Of a stretch of DNA of 64,000 bases, positions 1-8,409 are shown in pieces (position 1 is the stretch's first letter; each line of letters begins with the position of its first letter). Position numbers and translations under genes: made by a program. Source of the DNA: Acidobacteria bacterium RIFCSPLOWO2_12_FULL_66_21 (GTDB lineage: Bacteria; Acidobacteriota; Vicinamibacteria; Vicinamibacterales; 2-12-FULL-66-21); the NCBI GenBank assembly GCA_001767455.1, contig MELC01000078.1, forward strand, positions 1 to 64,000, in the 5' to 3' direction. The notes below the pieces were generated by a model. It ran no database searches and was not told the origin of the DNA. It saw only the letters and a list, made by a program, of their open reading frames with translations.

Positions 1-686
1 TCCACCCACGTGTACTTGTCGATTTCCCCTCGGAAGAAGCGGCTGCGTTCGGTGCCCTTCTCCCGGAGAACCTCGGCGCGAGCGATTCGCGCCGGGTTGT
101 TCAGGACCAGCGCTCCGCCCTCTCCGCACGTGATGTTCTTCGTCTCGTGAAAGCTCAAGGTCGCCATGTCGCCGAACGTCCCGAGCGGCCGGCCCTTGTA
201 CCGGCCAAACAGCCCGTGAGCATTGTCCTCGACGACCGGGATGCCGCGGCGCGTGGCGAGGCTGAGAATCGTGTCCATCTCGCACCCGACCCCGGCGTAG
301 TGCACGACGACAATGGCGCGCGTGCGCCCGGTGATCAGGCCCTCGAGCTGCGTCTCATCCAGATTCAGTGTGTCGGGCCGAACATCCGCGAACACCGGCT
401 TCGCTCCGCGCAGCACGAACGCGTTCACGGTTGACACGAACGTGAACGAGGGCACGATGACTTCATCGCCCGGCTGGATGTCGAGCAGCAGCGCCGTCAT
501 TTCGAGCGCGTGCGTGCAGGAGGTCGTCAACAGCACCTTCGGCGCGCCAAGCGACTGCTCGAGCAGGGCGTGACACCTGCCAGTAAACACGCCGTCGCCC
601 GCCAGATGCATGGTCCCAACGACTTGCTGGATGTACTCGAGCTCGCGTCCGGCGAGTGCGGGGCGATTGAAGGGAATGTACGGCAC
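1..686 (-). CDS. WecE-type sugar aminotransferase (DegT/DnrJ/EryC1/StrS), C-terminus outside window
   Basis: PLP-dependent sugar aminotransferase. It resembles WecE/RffA, which makes dTDP-4-amino-4,6-dideoxygalactose. The protein begins VPYIPFNRP at a GTG; an in-frame TAG lies three codons upstream, so this start is well bounded. The motif SFHETKN carries the predicted PLP lysine (about residue 183), and FRGEIDKYTW follows; both are typical of the WecE branch rather than of ArnB or PseC. About 228 residues are visible and the C-terminal part continues beyond base 1. It is the last visible member of the minus-strand glycan cluster and lies 62 bp after the upstream membrane protein. Family is clear; the exact substrate is inferred. 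Confidence 0.9.
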   Translation of the reverse strand, partial: MPYIPFNRPALAGRELEYIQQVVGTMHLAGDGVFTGRCHALLEQSLGAPKVLLTTSCTHALEMTALLLDIQPGDEVIVPSFTFVSTVNAFVLRGAKPVFADVRPDTLNLDETQLEGLITGRTRAIVVVHYAGVGCEMDTILSLATRRGIPVVEDNAHGLFGRYKGRPLGTFGDMATLSFHETKNITCGEGGALVLNNPARIARAEVLREKGTERSRFFRGEIDKYTWV

Positions 687-748
687 GCGTGCCTAGCGGG
701 GGGACGCAGAGGGGGCAACCAACGAGGTGGAGGAGGTCGTGATGAGGC

Positions 749-2233
749 TCATCGCCCTGCATGCAGCAGCGACGCCTCGAGACTGACTTTGGCTGAGCCT
801 GTCACAAACGTTCTCCATCGTCCGTTCGCGGCGTGAATGCGAATCAGAGCATCCGGCACACCGGCGACGTATTGACCCGCGTTGTATTTCTCGCTGAAGG
901 CATTCCGCCAGCTGGGATCGATCTGGTCCGAGAGGGATCCGCGCCACAGGGGCCTGTCCATGGCGAAGCGGGTCTCGTCTCCGTACGCGCGCTTCAGCCA
1001 ACCGTTGTATTCGTAGTGTCTGAACGTCCTGGTCCTGGCGTTGAGGAACGCGGCGTCGTCCTCGAACAGAATCGTCTTCGACTTCCGTACGTCCTCGGAC
1101 GATCCCAGTAACCGGATGATTTCCCGTTGCTTGGTCCAATCGACGTAATACTCTGATTCGACGCGCACATTGTACGCCACGCTCGCGACCACGACCAGAC
1201 AGACGATGAGCGGCACCCTTTTGAATCTGAGCGCCTTATCGACACTCGTCACCACGACCGCAAATCCGAGGGGCAACAGCAGCTGGTGCCTCGACCACCA
1301 ATCATAGAAGGACAGATCCCACCACACTCGTATCGGCACACCAAACCCGATCGCTCGATACGGTACAACAGCCAGCCAGAGGATCCACAACCCGATTGGA
1401 ATCGCAGAGAGGGCCTTCAATCTCTCTGACTTGACGTATCGCCACACGGCCACGAACACAAGCGTGTAGGCCAGGCCGGCCACGAGCCAAGGCAAGTCGT
1501 GTTGCAGGTTTCCGAGGTTGATCTCGTTGTAGCCTTCAAGCAATCCATACGGCCTGAAGAATTGCCTTTTGACGAACCAAAACAAAAGTGGCAGGCCGCC
1601 GAACGGGACTATCCACAGCATCGCTCGCGCAGCGTGCTCTTCTGAACGCTGACGGAACGTCTGACACAGCAGGTGCAGACACGGCAGCAGATAGAACACG
1701 AGTAGCGAAGGCGTGTTGACGCTGAGAGCAAATAACGCAAATGACAACACGCGTGACCCGGTACGGCGCTTGGTCACCAATAGATACCAAGCCCAAAAAA
1801 AGAGGAACAGCCTGAGTGTGTACGGGAACACAATCAGCGCCACACGAGCCGAATACAGGGGCGCCGTAACAATGAGAATGGCTATCAGGCTGCGATCGAT
1901 TGCATGGACCTCGGGGATGGCGCGCACGATGGCCCACACCAGCACACCTGAGGCAAACAGCAACACGAACGTGAGGATGTGGTACCCGGCTGGGCCTGTC
2001 GTCAACATCGCAATGTGCAGGTAGCCCGCGTGAGCGAAAACTGAACCATTCTGCCGATATACATCGAGAATCACCTCCGGCCTGACATCCACCAGTGTCC
2101 AATCATCCCAGAAGACGGCGCCGAGAAACAGGAATGAGAGGCCATGCGAGATGACGTACACGCTCAGAGCCAAGGTCCATGGGAACGCGTCACGCTCCAG
2201 GTATCGAACGAGTGCTTTCACGCGGTCACCCAC
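749..2233 (-). CDS. Polytopic membrane protein, GT-C glycosyltransferase-like
   Basis: Integral membrane protein of 494 residues with roughly ten hydrophobic segments. An Asp-Asp pair (FWDDWTL, about residues 43-44) follows the first segment, the position where GT-C glycosyltransferases carry their acidic catalytic motif in the first extracytoplasmic loop. The C-terminal third is soluble-looking (about 390-494). Known GT-C enzymes move sugars from polyprenyl-phosphate donors on the periplasmic face. That role is inferred from topology and the DD motif, not from a recognised subfamily. The start is GTG; another in-frame GTG lies four codons in. It is unrelated in sequence to the ligase and polymerase elsewhere in the window. 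Confidence 0.7.
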   Translation of the reverse strand: MGDRVKALVRYLERDAFPWTLALSVYVISHGLSFLFLGAVFWDDWTLVDVRPEVILDVYRQNGSVFAHAGYLHIAMLTTGPAGYHILTFVLLFASGVLVWAIVRAIPEVHAIDRSLIAILIVTAPLYSARVALIVFPYTLRLFLFFWAWYLLVTKRRTGSRVLSFALFALSVNTPSLLVFYLLPCLHLLCQTFRQRSEEHAARAMLWIVPFGGLPLLFWFVKRQFFRPYGLLEGYNEINLGNLQHDLPWLVAGLAYTLVFVAVWRYVKSERLKALSAIPIGLWILWLAVVPYRAIGFGVPIRVWWDLSFYDWWSRHQLLLPLGFAVVVTSVDKALRFKRVPLIVCLVVVASVAYNVRVESEYYVDWTKQREIIRLLGSSEDVRKSKTILFEDDAAFLNARTRTFRHYEYNGWLKRAYGDETRFAMDRPLWRGSLSDQIDPSWRNAFSEKYNAGQYVAGVPDALIRIHAANGRWRTFVTGSAKVSLEASLLHAGR

Positions 2234-2365
2234 GGGTCGCGCCTGAGAGACCGAGACTTCATGCCTGTCCTTTCACGGCTGCCGATTCTGTGTATTGCCG
2301 CACTGACGAGCGAGCGCGCCTCTCGGGCGCGCGAGGGATGCAGCCATGCGATCTGCCGGTCGGCC

Positions 2366-3079
2366 TTACAGCCGGAATCCTGCCCGCGCCGCGTCGTCAT
2401 GGAACATCTTGACCGTGTCGAGCGAATAGTCATCGAGGTCCTTTCCCACGAGCGCCAGCTTCTTCAGCAGGTCGTTGGTCACAGTGATGATGTGACAGCC
2501 GATCGCATCGGCCTGAAACACGTTCAGCAGCTCTCGAGGACTGGCCCAGATGAGCTCCGCCCGCGGCGCTATCCGGAGCAATTCGACGGCGGCGGACATC
2601 AACGGAACGGGATCCCGCCCGGTGTCGGCGATTCGCCCGGCGAATACGGAGACACAGGACGGCGCCCCGCCAGACACCGCATCCACCACGTGCCGGACTT
2701 GCGACAACGTCATGATGGCGGTGACGTTCACCTTGACCCCGGCCTGGCTCAGCGTCCGGATGAGATCGTAGGCCGGCTGGCGCGCGGTGTTGGTCACCGG
2801 AATCTTGACGTAGACGTTGTCGCCCCAGCTCGCGATCGCCGTCGCCTGCCGTTCCATCTCCGCGAATTCGTCCGAGAACACCTCGAAGGAGACCGGCTTG
2901 TCGGGAATCGCGGCCAGGACCTGCTTCGCGAAGGCGCGATAGTCGGCGACACCTGCCTTGCGCATCAGCGTCGGGTTCGTCGTGAAACCCTTGATGTACG
3001 GCTCGCGCGCCAGGTTGACCATGCCATCGAGCTCGGCGCCGTCGCCGAAGATCTTCACTGTGAGATTCGTCATGTTCAT
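2366..3079 (-). CDS. Transaldolase / fructose-6-phosphate aldolase family protein
   Basis: Short (237 residues) TIM-barrel transaldolase of the FSA/TalC size class. The GFTTNPTL motif (about 31-38) and YVKIPVTN (K92, expected Schiff-base lysine) are both intact. Such short transaldolases recur in O-antigen and capsule clusters, where they may rearrange sugar phosphates to supply precursors. The real start is the ATG of MNMTNLTV; the longer upstream reading frame is low-complexity and overlaps the divergent gene. The divergent small membrane gene starts about 100 bp away, so the intervening space probably holds both promoters. Confidence 0.88.
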   Translation of the reverse strand: MNMTNLTVKIFGDGAELDGMVNLAREPYIKGFTTNPTLMRKAGVADYRAFAKQVLAAIPDKPVSFEVFSDEFAEMERQATAIASWGDNVYVKIPVTNTARQPAYDLIRTLSQAGVKVNVTAIMTLSQVRHVVDAVSGGAPSCVSVFAGRIADTGRDPVPLMSAAVELLRIAPRAELIWASPRELLNVFQADAIGCHIITVTNDLLKKLALVGKDLDDYSLDTVKMFHDDAARAGFRL

Positions 3080-3178
3080 AGGTTGGGAGCCAGCAGCAGG
3101 CCGGCGTCCGGCTTCGGCCGGGTCAGCCGTCCTCCTGTCGAAATCGAACGCAGAACCGTTAGTATGGTGTTCAGGACC

Positions 3179-3487
3179 ATGAGCACTGGCTGGTACGTCA
3201 TTGGCGTCCACGGTCTCTGGGTAATCGCGCTTGCCATCATCGTCGCCGCGGTGGGCTGGCACGATTGGCGCCGAGACGAGCTGGGGCGGCCCAGATCGCG
3301 GTACCTCGGGCTGGCGTCTTTCCAGCTGCCGCTCAACCTGGGGCTGCTGCTGATCGCACTCAGTTTCGCCCTGATGACGACCTCTGCATGGTGGGAGCGT
3401 ACCATCTGGGCTGCTTTGGGAGTCTTCTTCGGACGAGGCGCCTTCGCCGCAGGCCAATCGTGGCGCCGCGACGATAGACGGACCTGA
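3179..3487 (+). CDS. Small membrane protein of unknown function
   Basis: Predicted 102-residue protein on the plus strand. It has an N-terminal hydrophobic helix (WVIALAIIVAAVGW), a short charged loop (WRRDELGRPRSR), then two more hydrophobic stretches (LNLGLLLIALSFALM and IWAALGVFFG), so about three membrane segments. I do not recognise a family. It diverges from the transaldolase and ends 13 bp before the convergent surface-carbohydrate gene. An in-frame ATG at 3164 is an alternative start. The amphipathic hydrophobic pattern supports a real gene, but there is no recognised homology. Confidence 0.55.
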   Translation: MSTGWYVIGVHGLWVIALAIIVAAVGWHDWRRDELGRPRSRYLGLASFQLPLNLGLLLIALSFALMTTSAWWERTIWAALGVFFGRGAFAAGQSWRRDDRRT

Positions 3488-3500
3488 GCCCTCGGCTCGT

Positions 3501-5513
3501 TCATGTCGTGACCGTTCCTGCGCAAGGGTGCGACGCCGGTGGATCGAAGACATCGAGGGCCCGATCCAACTGCGCGCCAAGTGGTTGATCGCTATCGCCA
3601 AATACCTGCTCAATCAACGCCGGCCAGGCTTCCCGCTTCCGCCGACATTCGTCCGAATTCTCCCGGACGTGTTGGATCGCGGCGCCAAGTTCGGAGGCGT
3701 TGTGGACGATGAACATGCCTTCTTCGTACTGTGCCAGTGATACGGCACCGTACGTCGACGGATTATCCATGACGATCGGCATGATGCCGAGCACAATCGC
3801 CTCGAACGCGATCATCGAGCCGACGCAGACCATGCAGCTGGCGGCCGCTACGTAGTCGTACATGTTCGCGGAGACGGGCATGAGCTCGGCACGCGCCTGG
3901 CCCAGCGCATCGATCGCGCCACGGAGCGCGTCGTCGCCGTGCGGCCGGTTGGGATGCGTGCGAATGATCACGCGCAGCGTCGCCAGGTCAGGGCAGCCTC
4001 CGATGAGCGAGCCGAACAGGGCCTCAGTGTCAGATTCCACAATGGCAAGCGCAACGATGATGAGAAACACGTCCGCAGCGAGCCCCAAGCGTCGGCGAAT
4101 CGCCTGGCGCGGCGCCATGACGCGGCGGTAGGTGAAGAGTGGCCCGTAACGCTGGGGGCCGCACACCACGACCCGATCTTTCGGAAAGCCGCCGCGAGCG
4201 ACGTTGGCGGCGAGTGCCGGTCCCAGAGCGACGATGCCATCAGGTAGCGGCCTGGCCACTCGCGAAGGCGGCTGCTGCAAAGACTCCTCAACCTCCTGCG
4301 GTGTGAACTGCATGGGCAGGTGCCGTTCCGCGTATGGAAAGTGGTGAAACCCGATTGCTTTGGCCTTGCCCGCGAGTCCCTGCAGCAATGCCGATTCGAG
4401 CGGTTGAGACTCACCCCGATACAGCAGGAGGCGCGGATGAACAGTGTCGGCAGCTTTCGCCAGGGCCCGAGCGACGAGCGCGTTCTGAAGCGGTTCGTGG
4501 GCTGACAGTGAACGGCTGATCTCGGCGCCAACGAGATGGCCCACGTCGCAACCTGCGAATGGCACGTGCAGGTGCGGGCGCATGGTCTTCTCGAAGCGCA
4601 ACACCCGGCGAAAGTAGCGCGGAGACAGTACGGTCAGCAAGTCCCAAAGGGACAGTGAACGCTGCAACGGCACCAGGTGCAGTGACGCGCACGCATCGCG
4701 AACCGCGCGTGTGTGCCGCCACAGGACGGCTGGTTGCGCGAGCCACACGAAGTATCCATCAAGGCGCGCGTCCGCCGCGTTCGTGAGGAACCGATCGCGG
4801 GGCTGTGAAGTGGAGGCGTCTGCCCACCACGTCGGAAACACGCTGAACACCCAGCGACCGCTCCCGGTCCGCGGCGGCTTCGCGCGGCCGCCCAGCCAAC
4901 GAGTGAAGACATGGATGGACAGAAACCGCCCCAGTGCCCGAGCCGCGATGAGCGAATGTCGGAGCAACGGGCGCTCCTCCATCCGTTGCGGCCCTGGCGC
5001 TGGTCTGGCATCCAGCATGCGCCAGCGCGGCCGCGTCTCGAGCGTGGCGCGAAGTGTGTCGGCCAACACACGTTCCCGGATGCTGCACCAGACTTCGTCG
5101 TAGCCGTCGGTCTCGGCTATCGCGTTCAACAGCGCCAGGCGATAGAGCTGGCCGATCAGGGGTCCGCGGTATGGCCCCTTCTCCGACGCCTCGAGGTGCC
5201 ACCACGCATTGCCGTGACGCTCCTGGAGGAGCTCGAACAAGGTCTCGCCGCCGAGCGCGAGTCGGGGCAGCGTTGCCCCGAGGCGCACCACGAATTCACC
5301 CACTGACGCATGTGCCTGAGCAGCCAACCGCGCGGCATCGACGACACGACAGCCTGGCAGCTTGCGCAACTGCTCCGGGTGGCGCCAGCGAAACCAGTCG
5401 GGACTTCCGCCGAGCAGAAACAGGTCCCATCGGTCTCCGCCGACAGCCGAGGCGGACGCCTGGTCGAACGCGGGACTGGAGTAATCGTCGACGATCAGCA
5501 GCCGGTGTCTCAC
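3501..5513 (-). CDS. Large surface carbohydrate biosynthesis protein (TIGR04326-like)
   Basis: A 670-residue soluble protein resembling the 'surface carbohydrate biosynthesis protein' families described from Leptospira-type O-antigen loci. The C-terminal half looks like a GT-B/capsule-synthesis fold: GFHHFPYAERHLP, then RVVVCGPQRY, IRTHPNRPHGDD, and a late SMIAFEAIVLGIMPIVMD segment like the donor-binding loop of KpsC/KpsS and polysialyltransferase-type proteins. The start is the GTG at 5513, whose GTGA overlaps the stop of the upstream methyltransferase by 4 bp; the longer frame upstream lies inside that gene. Probable glycosyltransferase; acceptor and donor unknown. Confidence 0.72.
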   Translation of the reverse strand: MRHRLLIVDDYSSPAFDQASASAVGGDRWDLFLLGGSPDWFRWRHPEQLRKLPGCRVVDAARLAAQAHASVGEFVVRLGATLPRLALGGETLFELLQERHGNAWWHLEASEKGPYRGPLIGQLYRLALLNAIAETDGYDEVWCSIRERVLADTLRATLETRPRWRMLDARPAPGPQRMEERPLLRHSLIAARALGRFLSIHVFTRWLGGRAKPPRTGSGRWVFSVFPTWWADASTSQPRDRFLTNAADARLDGYFVWLAQPAVLWRHTRAVRDACASLHLVPLQRSLSLWDLLTVLSPRYFRRVLRFEKTMRPHLHVPFAGCDVGHLVGAEISRSLSAHEPLQNALVARALAKAADTVHPRLLLYRGESQPLESALLQGLAGKAKAIGFHHFPYAERHLPMQFTPQEVEESLQQPPSRVARPLPDGIVALGPALAANVARGGFPKDRVVVCGPQRYGPLFTYRRVMAPRQAIRRRLGLAADVFLIIVALAIVESDTEALFGSLIGGCPDLATLRVIIRTHPNRPHGDDALRGAIDALGQARAELMPVSANMYDYVAAASCMVCVGSMIAFEAIVLGIMPIVMDNPSTYGAVSLAQYEEGMFIVHNASELGAAIQHVRENSDECRRKREAWPALIEQVFGDSDQPLGAQLDRALDVFDPPASHPCAGTVTT

Positions 5514-6526
5514 CGCTCGACGTTGGGTTCGGAAACCGGACGCTGGAAGACGCACCGGAGGTGCGAGCTGAGGCGGTGCTCGCGCAGGAACCTCTGAAAT
5601 GCCTCCCGGGTTGTCGAATCCGCCGCGGCCAACGTGCGCGCGAACCGGTCCGTGACTGGGGTCGGTTGCTCCAGGCACCTGTTGCGCACGATATCGATGT
5701 CGAGTTCACCCGGTGTTGACACGTCGACGACGTTGAGGCCCGCGCGCGCCGCGAACGCCGACACCGCTCCGACAGAGGGGAAATTCAGGTGCTGCGGCGG
5801 CGTAATCGAGCGTGATTCCGCGCCCAGCACCTGCAGGTCGAAGCCGGAGATCGTCAGCGTCGTCACGAGCGCAAGGCCGCCCGGCCTCAGCAGGCGCTTG
5901 CAGGCGCTCAAGAACGCGCCGGGGTCGAAGACGTGCTCGACGACCTCGAACGCCGTCACGAGATCGAATTCGAACTCGCCGTCGCCGACGGATTCGACCC
6001 ATCGTTCCACGGTCCCGAATCCGTGGCCGCGACAGACTGTCGCAAGCAGCGCGTCTGGCTCAATCGCGGTCAGCACCCACGAAGGGTGGATCGCCGCGAG
6101 CTCCAGAAGGAACAGACCATATCCGGCACCGACATCGGCGACACGTACTCGACCCGCGAAGCCGTGACGCTCGGCCACGTCAGCGGTGACGCGCGCACGA
6201 GGCCGGAACATTCGCTCACGACGAGCCGCGGCGGTTTCTTTATAGAAATGGGTGCTCCAGAATGCCACCGCGTCCGAGTTGGCGGCGAATTCGACAAGGT
6301 CGGCGGGGGACGGTCTGGGGCCGGCGAAGAGCGATCCACAGGCGCGGCACCACCGGTATGGAAACCCGTGTTTCTCGAAGGCGGCTTCGCCGTCGTTGCT
6401 GCCGCAGAATCCGCAGGAGACATCGACAAACGATGCCCGTTTGGCCGCGACGCGGTCCGCATCACGTCTCAGACGCACGAAGAATTCATCGAGCAGCGGC
6501 TTCGGTCGGATATCGGCTTCACGCAT
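5510..6526 (-). CDS. Zinc-motif SAM-dependent C-methyltransferase-like protein
   Basis: A 338-residue class I methyltransferase. It has an N-terminal CGFCG...CRACG zinc-type site (about residues 28-54), as in sugar C-methyltransferases, then a normal SAM motif I (VADVGAGYG), an acidic post-motif (IEPD) and EVVEHVFDPG (motif II region). The C-terminus shares FDLQVL and REHRLSSH with the paralog at 7405-8409. It probably methylates a nucleotide-linked sugar. The start is the ATG of MREADIRPKP; the ATG-proximal DIRPKPLLDEFFVRL segment matches the paralog's N-terminus, which supports it. It is translationally coupled (GTGA) to the next gene. Confidence 0.85.
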   Translation of the reverse strand: MREADIRPKPLLDEFFVRLRRDADRVAAKRASFVDVSCGFCGSNDGEAAFEKHGFPYRWCRACGSLFAGPRPSPADLVEFAANSDAVAFWSTHFYKETAAARRERMFRPRARVTADVAERHGFAGRVRVADVGAGYGLFLLELAAIHPSWVLTAIEPDALLATVCRGHGFGTVERWVESVGDGEFEFDLVTAFEVVEHVFDPGAFLSACKRLLRPGGLALVTTLTISGFDLQVLGAESRSITPPQHLNFPSVGAVSAFAARAGLNVVDVSTPGELDIDIVRNRCLEQPTPVTDRFARTLAAADSTTREAFQRFLREHRLSSHLRCVFQRPVSEPNVER

Positions 6527-6606
6527 GGGATGTCTGGATGGGGTCTCAGCGCGCGTCTCGACGGCCGAGCGCAGTGGGGTGTGGCGTAACGGCTGCGTGT
6601 GCGGGC

Positions 6607-7392
6607 TCAACGGCCCCTGGCGGCGATCGCCGCGGCGCGCTGCAGCGCGCGGCACGAATCGCCGAGGAACAAGATGTCGGTGCCCAGGGCGATGAACTGG
6701 TAGCCGGCCGCGATCGTTGCCGTGATGTCCGACGCGGCTCGATCTGGATGGACCAGGTGGATTCCGGCCGCCAACCCTCGCGCTCGCGTTGCGTCGAGCA
6801 CGCGCTTCTTCGCGCCCGCAATGTCGGGATGATCGAGCTGCCCTGGCAAGCCCATCGACATCGAGAGATCGTACGGACCGATGAAGGTGCCGTCGATCCC
6901 GTCCACCTCGAGTATCTTCTCGATGTTGCGGACGGCGTCGACATGTTCGATCTGCACGATCAGGAGCGTGGAATCGTTCGCGTGCTCGACATACTCGGCG
7001 AACCGCTCGCCATATCCCTGGGCACGCGCCAGGCCGACGCCTCGGCCGCCGAGCGGAGGGTACTTCACGGCTCGTACGGCGAGTTCTGCATCGGCGCGAG
7101 AATTGACCATGGGGATCAGCACGCCGGCTGCGCCGGAATCGAGGGCGGCCTTGGCACGCACGGGATCATTCCACGCGAGACGCACGAGCGGTGCGGCCCC
7201 GGCGTTCTCGATGGCCGGCAATAATCGCAACACCTCATGGTTGTCGATCGCGGTGTGCTCAGTTTCGATGACGATCCATTCGTAACCTGCGGACGCGAGG
7301 ATCTCCGCGATCGACACGTGCGCCATCGACATCCATGATCCGATGGTGACCTGACCGGCCTTGAGCTTTGCTTTAATCGCGGACGCGAGCAC
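6607..7392 (-). CDS. HpcH/HpaI-family class II pyruvate aldolase
   Basis: A 261-residue metal-dependent aldolase of the HpcH/HpaI (2-keto-3-deoxyglucarate or 4-hydroxy-2-oxo acid aldolase) family. Diagnostic segments are VIETEHTAID (about 41-50), GVLIPMVNSRADAE, the YPPLGGRG loop, and IVQIEHVDAV with GTFIGPYDLSMSMG near the end. Family members reversibly join pyruvate to an aldehyde, giving 2-keto-3-deoxy acids. The neighbours include a KdsB-like cytidylyltransferase, so I infer a synthetic role that makes a 2-keto-3-deoxy sugar acid for the glycan. It sits 12 bp after the degenerate methyltransferase gene. Confidence 0.9.
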   Translation of the reverse strand: MLASAIKAKLKAGQVTIGSWMSMAHVSIAEILASAGYEWIVIETEHTAIDNHEVLRLLPAIENAGAAPLVRLAWNDPVRAKAALDSGAAGVLIPMVNSRADAELAVRAVKYPPLGGRGVGLARAQGYGERFAEYVEHANDSTLLIVQIEHVDAVRNIEKILEVDGIDGTFIGPYDLSMSMGLPGQLDHPDIAGAKKRVLDATRARGLAAGIHLVHPDRAASDITATIAAGYQFIALGTDILFLGDSCRALQRAAAIAARGR

Positions 7393-7404
7393 GATGACTC
7401 CTTG

Positions 7405-8409
7405 CTAGCACCGCCGCACCACCAACCGGGCAAACGACGCCAGCCGATGCCGCTGTAGAAATTCCTGAAAGTCCTCCGCGGCGCTGGGGCCACGTGCGAG
7501 CAATCGGCGCACCATCCCGGGCCAATTCGCCGTCGGGTCCGCCGCAACAGCGCGCCTGACTTGTTCGACGTCGAACAGGCCCGGTGTGCTGCATTCGAGC
7601 ACCTCCCACGCCGGCCCGCCGAAGAGCGAGAGCATGCCATCGATCGATAGGACATTCAGCTTGTCTGGCGGAGAGAAGGTCGGCGCTTGCTCCCACAGCA
7701 CCTGCAGGTCGAATCCATCCGCATTCGACGCGGTCAGGAACATCAGTCCTCCGGGCGGCAACACTCCCGCAACCGCGCGGAATAGCGCCGGCGCATCGGC
7801 CGCACGGTCGACCATGTCGAAGGCGGTCACGAAATCCACTGGGCTCACCACGCCGATCGACGAGGTCCGCAGGGGCCGCACGTCGATCTTGGACGATGAT
7901 GACCCCATCTCGATATCGGCCAGCCATCCACCGGCGGTCATACGCTTGCCTTCGGCCGACAGCTCCTCGATGACGGGGCCCCCGTAGGGACTCAGGTCGA
8001 GCCCCGCGACGGCGGTCGATGCGTACTCCGCCAACCCTTCGATCACCCACTCGGCACGCGGACGCGCAAGCTTCTCCCGTCGCGTCGCTTCGGTGCTGGG
8101 CCACACCTGGTCGCGCCAGTAGCGGGCTGCCGGCGACGTCCTGTAGAACGAGACCAGCGCTTCTTCGTCGGGGCGAGGCGACACGAAGACCGAGCCACAC
8201 GTCGCGCACTGTCGATATGTCGCGCCAAACCGTTCAAATGCGACAGCCGTCTCCGCGCGGCTGCAGCCGGGACAGGTGACGTCGTGCAGCTGCGCTCGCG
8301 CCCAGAATGCGCGTACGTCCCGCTCGAGACGGACGTAGTATTCGGCCAGCAGGTTCTGCGGCCGAATGTCGGCGTCGACGAGATCCTGAAGGGAAACGAC
8401 TGTCTTCAT
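7405..8409 (-). CDS. Methyltransferase paralog with degenerate SAM site
   Basis: A 334-residue paralog of the protein at 5510-6526. The zinc-type motif is kept (CPGCS...CATCG), as are the N-terminal ADIRPQNLLAEYYVRL block, FDLQVL and the C-terminal QRHRLASF block. Where the paralog has the glycine-rich SAM loop VADVGAGYG, this protein reads AVAGLDLSPYGG, and the acidic residue that follows is not in a recognisable motif. The reading frame is open and the gene is coupled by ATGA overlap to the oxidoreductase upstream, so it looks translated. It may be a non-catalytic partner or an altered-specificity enzyme. Confidence 0.78.
   Translation of the reverse strand: MKTVVSLQDLVDADIRPQNLLAEYYVRLERDVRAFWARAQLHDVTCPGCSRAETAVAFERFGATYRQCATCGSVFVSPRPDEEALVSFYRTSPAARYWRDQVWPSTEATRREKLARPRAEWVIEGLAEYASTAVAGLDLSPYGGPVIEELSAEGKRMTAGGWLADIEMGSSSSKIDVRPLRTSSIGVVSPVDFVTAFDMVDRAADAPALFRAVAGVLPPGGLMFLTASNADGFDLQVLWEQAPTFSPPDKLNVLSIDGMLSLFGGPAWEVLECSTPGLFDVEQVRRAVAADPTANWPGMVRRLLARGPSAAEDFQEFLQRHRLASFARLVVRRC

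Noticed and set aside
423-447. GTTCAC-N13-GTGAAC inverted repeat resembling the regulator operator
   Set aside because: It lies inside the aminotransferase coding sequence, the spacer is 13 rather than 5, and there is no promoter next to it.
2144-3487. Long plus-strand open frame over the transaldolase
   Set aside because: Most of it is antisense to a clear transaldolase and is rich in Arg/His/Gly; only the last 102 codons look like a real protein.
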